8,248 nucleotides of DNA from Clostridia bacterium (GTDB lineage Bacteria > Bacillota > Clostridia > Oscillospirales > CAG-272), in the NCBI GenBank assembly GCA_017556845.1, contig JAFYMA010000038.1, positions 1 through 8,248 on the forward strand. Direction: 5' to 3'. The translations under genes and the position numbers were made by a program. Every line of letters begins with the position of its first letter. Within the stretch, counting starts at the first letter, position 1. The notes beneath the pieces were generated by a model. That model saw only the letters and a program-made list of their open reading frames with translations, searched no databases and was not told the origin of the DNA. This document shows positions 5,201-8,248 of the stretch, piece after piece.

Positions 5201-6886
5201 ATGCTCGGCGGCGGGTCTGCAGGCTGGCACGGAAGTGCTGACTACGTAGAGGTTAATGCAGATAAGGACGACGTCATAGTTTCAAGCGGAATTATGGGAC
5301 TTGAAGCAAATCCCGACGATGAAGCAAAGCAAAACGCTTATGCGCTTGCAACTGTATATATTAACGGAAACTATTCATACACTCACGGCGGAGCGATAAT
5401 GTGTAACGGAACTCTCGTGGTAGGTAATCCGTTCGACATAACGCTTCCGACAAAGGTCCAAATAAACGCAAGCAAGGTTCTTTACGAGGGCGGAGGAACG
5501 AACGAGCTCTCGCTTAAAGATAATGACTTTGAATTTGAGCTTATTCAGGCGTATCTGAACGGCACAGTCCTTGATAATGCCAAGTGCGCAGAGGACGGCT
5601 CGATAAAATTCGATCATCAGATAATACTTGAAGAAAACGGAACGTACGTTTATTACGTGCGTGAGATCCCAAAAACAAATGACAATACTATTTTGTACGA
5701 CAATACGATATACCGCATTACAATGGAAGTTCAGCTCGATGACGGAGAGATCTATTTCCGTGAATCGAAAAAGTATACTTACAGCATAGTCAGTATGACC
5801 GTAGACAAGAGTAATGACGAGGGTGTGAATTGGTCACAGTGTTACAAAACGTCATCGCCGCAGGGCGGAAACGTTACGGTGACGCTTTCGGAAGAATACT
5901 CGTTTGTCAATCGCACGATGAAATTTACGACGTTGACTGTCAGAAAAGAATGGCAGGGAACCGTCGGTGCGGATTCTGTCACCGTCACACTCAGACAGAA
6001 CGGTGCAGACTACAAGACTGTAAAGCTCGACGCATCGAATAACTGGTCGTATACGTGGACCGATCTTCCCGAGGGATATCAGTACACGGTACACGAGCGT
6101 TCGATACCGGGGTATACTGCAAGCTATAACGTTTTGCCGGGCAAAGTGTCAAATGTGCAACGTCAGCTCGGAACAGGAACATGGTGGGTTCCCGCCTCGT
6201 CACTGAGCAAAGATAATCAGTATATCATTGTAAGTCCCGACGGCAAAAAGGCACTTTGTACGACGCGCGATCACATGGATCTGCCGTTTACCTCAGAAGA
6301 TACGGTAAACGTCGATATGCAGAACGGTAAGTTTACGCTGAACGGCGTTCAATACAGTATGTGGATACCGTATGACGCAAATATGGACAAAGGAGCGATA
6401 TACGTTCCGCAGGACAGAAAAAACAACGGCGGTCTTGCTCTTAAGAGCGGAGTCGGAGACTCGTGGCTGCTCACTCAGCCGGCAGAAGGTAAGCCGCTTA
6501 AGGGTACAACGGGCATTGATTGGTCATCAAGAATTGAATATATCAACGGATTTCTGATGATTAATAATGAGTTTGATAATCAAATAACGACCCTGAGATC
6601 TATCGTTTTTGAAGGTGATAAGTTCACGTCAAGCACATCTCAGGCACCCGTAAATGCGGCAAGATTCCTCGTTCTCGTAAGAGGAAATCCGACGCTTACG
6701 GAAACGGTGGTGCACGATGCAGTCGTTGTGATAACAAATCAAGGCTCCCCTGTATACGCATTACCTGAAACAGGCGGAACCGGCTCGTTTGCGTACATTT
6801 CTGCAGGCTTGACACTGATAATGATCGGTGCATATCTTTCCTACAGAATAATAAAAAGCAGCAAGGAGGATACAGCTTCCTTCTGA
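2228..6886 (+). CDS. Giant LPETG-anchored modular surface protein, probable pilus tip adhesin
   Basis: A 1552-residue secreted, wall-linked protein. In order: a basic N-terminus (RRRKRWR, 18-24 region) and long signal segment ending ILPAIT (25-48); six HxH...C repeats (54-215); a CHAP-like fold (221-376) with Ser265 and Ser328 where Cys and His are expected; a beta-rich linker domain ending TDHFSLYAV (381-510); a PMP-like beta-helix (519-1067); a Spy0128/FctA-type isopeptide domain (1074-1230; candidate Lys1083, Glu1146, Asn1228); and a Cna_B domain (1231-1300, Lys1240 and Glu1290) that appears split by about 190 residues (1304-1492) before its last strand (VVVITN). LPETG follows at 1512-1516, then a membrane helix and basic tail. 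Sortase would cut between Thr1515 and Gly1516 and join the protein to pilus or wall. Its place before the shaft gene suits a tip or ancillary pilin. Binding partner unknown. It has 34 cysteines, many for a Gram-positive surface protein. Confidence 0.9.
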   Translation: MQSKALERITEYSAQHRRRKRWRSVLTVMASVVVFVTTYVLILPAITMDNDPSCNVAEHTHTDECYGYPTVLNCTDRTRTGEQDTLYIHTHSDKCYASGKLVCTMNELQEHIHTDDCYALDDDLQNYVAVCGKDQITEHTHTNECYDDTGIICGKVQAVKHVHTDDCFVLSDAEKVITCKLQEHTHHEIACYADLTADVETSADWQKSLKDVEFCGEWHRDVLAVAKSQIGYSESSRNVICDENGRLQGYTRYGEWYGEPYGEWSAMFVSFCLEHAGVEKMPYGSDCNDWMLALSDKGCDLYRKAGEHIPSAGEIVFLDKDKDSRADSVGIIAEIIPQIESQAAKLKVIQGDASSKVQYVIYEYTSESVIGYSVLPDGNYKEQTVTAQIYTDGTYRNPLESDTTVITVSGILPKNASVYAYPMNTQNDDEICAYDITVFDSDGNVFNALDGESLDVRILSDKLKNSAFDDGTHPEVYYVAENGTEERMPTEYTEDGIEFKTDHFSLYAVRAVQEASAASYNDLVNRINNNAKYIRLTKSFTVGSAINIDWGKDVIVDLNGKTISSGASNTVFNVNGGQLTVLDSTQPQASVQKQTLSKMTYGNTASLSVSGERATLTYYVTRSEVTNTQTGSTVETLYKYTVSTSGTIKGSSQPIITVNGGTFNLQSGMLRSGTNRAVYQSYSGGTINLSGGYICGFERSYNTGWLNQDEFGGAVYSASGTLNISDDAVIAANKAGCGGGVAVMGQNKLNISGGIISGNVALFNNASVDHAGGGGIVTCAQTTVTMTGGYITNNTANGQCYLDGGGGIFIRDDCKFTIRGGYVTGNKAQGGGGIKTSSGNWCTFTMDGGFFSGNLATAGEGAGICIEYNGRGYINAGYITNNILENTEHWGGGGVFCADQAVLEIKNMLATDNSAGGFGGGVAGCPTGKLYLYIDKGAAIFDNHDVVDEDGIHFVSGGTKDGVDYKICNEMFQRCGHADYFCALMGTVSGTMLGGGSAGWHGSADYVEVNADKDDVIVSSGIMGLEANPDDEAKQNAYALATVYINGNYSYTHGGAIMCNGTLVVGNPFDITLPTKVQINASKVLYEGGGTNELSLKDNDFEFELIQAYLNGTVLDNAKCAEDGSIKFDHQIILEENGTYVYYVREIPKTNDNTILYDNTIYRITMEVQLDDGEIYFRESKKYTYSIVSMTVDKSNDEGVNWSQCYKTSSPQGGNVTVTLSEEYSFVNRTMKFTTLTVRKEWQGTVGADSVTVTLRQNGADYKTVKLDASNNWSYTWTDLPEGYQYTVHERSIPGYTASYNVLPGKVSNVQRQLGTGTWWVPASSLSKDNQYIIVSPDGKKALCTTRDHMDLPFTSEDTVNVDMQNGKFTLNGVQYSMWIPYDANMDKGAIYVPQDRKNNGGLALKSGVGDSWLLTQPAEGKPLKGTTGIDWSSRIEYINGFLMINNEFDNQITTLRSIVFEGDKFTSSTSQAPVNAARFLVLVRGNPTLTETVVHDAVVVITNQGSPVYALPETGGTGSFAYISAGLTLIMIGAYLSYRIIKSSKEDTASF
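2387..2872 (+). repeat. Six HxHxxxC(Y/F) repeats in the adhesin
   Basis: HTHTDECY, HTHSDKCY, HIHTDDCY, HTHTNECY, HVHTDDCF and HTHHEIACY occur at residues 59-66, 89-96, 111-118, 139-146, 161-168 and 184-192. Each of the first five is followed 8-14 residues later by another Cys (74, 103, 131, 153, 179). The sixth is followed by Cys215, 24 residues on. Each unit thus offers two His and two Cys, the ligand set of a tetrahedral metal site, though a disulfide with exposed His is an alternative. The DNA copies have diverged, so this is an old protein repeat and not a recent tandem duplication. Confidence 0.85.
2888..3355 (+). other. CHAP-like (NlpC/P60-fold) domain, apparently inactive
   Basis: Residues about 221-376 of the adhesin read as AxSQIGYxES, YTRYGEWYGEPYGEWSAMF, VSFCLEHAGV, GEIVFLD, ADSVGII and VIQGDASS, the order of CHAP or NlpC/P60 amidase-like modules. 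In active relatives the catalytic Cys lies in WCAxFVSWC and the His in a (D/G)HVGIV-type strand. Here these positions are Ser265 (TCT, 3020-3022) and Ser328. A binding role rather than peptidoglycan cleavage is inferred. Confidence 0.6.
3782..5428 (+). other. Right-handed beta-helix with PMP-like GGG(I/V) coils
   Basis: Residues about 519-1067 of the adhesin. A lead-in (VDLNGKTI, VFNVNGGQLTVLDS) is followed by eight coils with GG(A/G)(I/V) or GAGI, their aliphatic residues at 715, 741, 776, 808, 834, 864, 895 and 922, a period of 26-35 residues. These alternate with GGxIxxN or GGYITNN turns. A ninth GGAI motif lies at 1054-1057 after a less regular insertion. This is the chlamydial polymorphic membrane protein type of repeat, found in adhesins. 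Confidence 0.75.
6761..6883 (+). other. LPETG cell-wall sorting signal
   Basis: The C-terminus carries LPETG (residues 1512-1516), a hydrophobic helix (about 1521-1539) and a short tail with Arg and Lys residues (RIIKSSKE). This is the complete tripartite sortase substrate signal. Confidence 0.97.
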
Positions 6887-6929
6887 TGTCAACACAAATA
6901 GGTATTTAAATTTAGTTTATTATAATTTT

Positions 6930-6936
6930 GAAAGGA
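6930..6936 (+). promoter_or_regulatory. Ribosome binding site of the fimbrial shaft gene
   Basis: GAAAGGA ends nine bases before the ATG at 6946, which is followed directly by a typical signal peptide, so the start is well supported. Confidence 0.8.
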
Positions 6937-6945
6937 CTTAAAAAA

Positions 6946-8248
6946 ATGCAGAGTTTTAAAAGGATCAGCGCATTAATTCTTTCGGTAATATTCGTATTTG
7001 CTATGATGTTTACCGCCTCAGCGTATGACATCGTTCTCGAAAGCGATGCAACCACACCCACGGAAGGCCACGTATACGATATTTATCAGATATTCAGAGG
7101 CACGCTTGCTGAAGGCGTTCTCGTAGATATCAAGTACGGTGCGAACTACTTGCCCGACGGCAAAACAACAGACGATGCAGTTGCTTCTGACGTTATAGAT
7201 CAGATAGGCGACGATGCACGTGCATTTGCAAAGAAGCTTTTGAATGAGCAGCTTATCACAGGCGAGCCCGTAGCTGTTCTTTCGGCTGAAAATGACTGGA
7301 CCGCAAAGGATCTTGAGGCAGGCTACTACCTTGTAAACGAACAGTACGGCGAAGATGTTCCCGCAGGTCAGACCATTTCCGCGTATATCGTTAAGGTTCT
7401 CGACGATGTTAAAATGACTCCCAAGTCCGGTATAACATCGATCGATAAGATAATCAGCGGCGATAACAACAGCATCGACGGTGACATCACTCTTGACGGT
7501 AAGTTTGATAACGTAAGCGTAGGTACGAACGTACAGTTCCTTCTTACAGCTCCCGTTTTGACAAACGCAAAGGATTTCGATTTCTGCTACTTCATTATCA
7601 ACGATACTCTTTGCCCCGGATTTACGTTCAATAACGATATTTCCGTTACTATCGGCGGAGAACCTGCGGTTCTCAACGAGGATTACACGGTATTCACCGG
7701 TGATGAGGCTGACGGATATACGTTCCGCGTAGCGCTTCTTGATGCAAGATCGCACTCAGGACAGGATGTTGAGATTGCATATTCCGCAGAGCTTAACGAT
7801 AAGGCTGTTATAGGCGAGCTTGACGGTAACCCCAACGAAGCGGATCTCTTTTACTCAAATAACCCCAACTTTGATTATGCAAATACTCACACAGGCGGTA
7901 AGCCCTCAATAGGTCAGAACGTGCCCCTCGGTGAGACGGTAAAGGTATACACACGCACTTATACGACTGGTATTAAGGTAGTTAAAGTCGATGAAAACGG
8001 TAATGCACTTAAAGGTGCAAAGTTCGAGCTTAAGGGCGAGAACGTAACGAAGGTTATCGTTAAGCGTGAAGTATTCACTGAGTCCGAAAACGGTATATAC
8101 TGGCTTTTGAATAACGGATTTTACACTAAGGACGCTCCTTTGACAGAGGCTAAATACGTTGTAAAGACCGACAACCGTGACAGCGGCTACGTTCTCGACG
8201 GAGAAGCGTACAGAGTAGCAACAAACGATGAGCTTGCTGATGAAAGCG
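6946..8248 (+). CDS. Isopeptide-forming fimbrial shaft protein (major pilin), N-terminal part
   Basis: The first 434 residues can be read; the gene runs past the right edge. A signal peptide (MQSFKRISALILSVIF, then a hydrophobic run) ends at ASA-Tyr27. The first domain holds GHVYDIYQIFRGTL (41-54) and a GYYLVNEQ strand (126-133). A pilin-motif-like KMTPKSG gives Lys160 as the likely inter-subunit lysine. A D2-type fimbrial isopeptide domain follows (about 166-308: SIDKII, VSVGTNVQFLLTAPV, INDTLCPGFTFNNDISV, ending YSNNPN), with Lys168 and Asn305 as candidate bond partners. A SpaA/Cna_B-like domain begins near 342 (IKVVKVDENGNALKGAKFEL). These proteins are polymerised by class C sortase into covalent pili. 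The sorting signal and sortase lie beyond the edge. Proline codons are almost all CCC, unlike the adhesin, consistent with high expression. Two Cys (214, 223) flank one strand turn. Confidence 0.92.
   Translation, partial: MQSFKRISALILSVIFVFAMMFTASAYDIVLESDATTPTEGHVYDIYQIFRGTLAEGVLVDIKYGANYLPDGKTTDDAVASDVIDQIGDDARAFAKKLLNEQLITGEPVAVLSAENDWTAKDLEAGYYLVNEQYGEDVPAGQTISAYIVKVLDDVKMTPKSGITSIDKIISGDNNSIDGDITLDGKFDNVSVGTNVQFLLTAPVLTNAKDFDFCYFIINDTLCPGFTFNNDISVTIGGEPAVLNEDYTVFTGDEADGYTFRVALLDARSHSGQDVEIAYSAELNDKAVIGELDGNPNEADLFYSNNPNFDYANTHTGGKPSIGQNVPLGETVKVYTRTYTTGIKVVKVDENGNALKGAKFELKGENVTKVIVKREVFTESENGIYWLLNNGFYTKDAPLTEAKYVVKTDNRDSGYVLDGEAYRVATNDELADES

Noticed and set aside
6921..6926. A perfect TATAAT before the shaft gene, suggesting a private promoter.
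   Set aside because: No -35 match lies at proper spacing, and transcription would begin near 6933, inside the ribosome binding site at 6930-6936, so such a transcript would lack it.
7018..7755. A 245-codon open frame on the minus strand inside the shaft gene.
   Set aside because: It is fully antisense to a well-supported fimbrial gene, shows Cys and Val rich composition typical of an antisense shadow, and has no recognisable domain.

Overview
The window holds most of a sortase-type surface-structure (pilus) locus from a low-to-mid GC Gram-positive bacterium. It is most likely a gut-type member of the Clostridia (Oscillospiraceae/Ruminococcaceae-like). This rests on near-consensus Shine-Dalgarno sequences, AT-rich intergenic DNA, an LPETG cell-wall sorting signal, the ILPAIT-type N-terminus, HTHTDxCY repeats and D2-type fimbrial proteins, all familiar from Clostridia. 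The exact taxon cannot be read from the sequence.

Layout. Positions 1-615, minus strand: the 5' part of a membrane protein with a pore-like segment followed by a nucleotide-binding-like fold, resembling bacterial CASTOR/POLLUX-type ion channels. It is cut by the left edge. Positions 616-1139: an AT-rich divergent intergenic region with candidate promoters for both directions, a cluster of three inverted repeats at 901-956, and a leader inverted repeat. Then four genes on the plus strand in the same direction: a 121-residue coiled-coil protein (1140-1505), a type I signal peptidase (1584-2177), a 1552-residue LPETG-anchored modular surface protein (2228-6886), and the start of an isopeptide-containing fimbrial shaft protein (6946 to the right edge).

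The four plus-strand genes are spaced by 50-78 bases, have no convincing terminator between them, and look like one operon. The inferred logic follows characterised Gram-positive pilus loci. A dedicated signal peptidase processes the pilus proteins at the membrane, the large protein is the tip or minor adhesin, and the last gene encodes the repeating shaft subunit. A class C sortase would be expected downstream but is not in the window. The most unusual object is the large adhesin. It combines six HxH/C repeats, a CHAP-like hydrolase fold that appears to lack its catalytic Cys and His, a chlamydial-PMP-like beta-helix, a pilin-type isopeptide domain, and a Cna_B domain that seems to be split by an inserted domain of about 190 residues. 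The shaft gene also has a sharply different proline codon usage from the adhesin, consistent with high expression.
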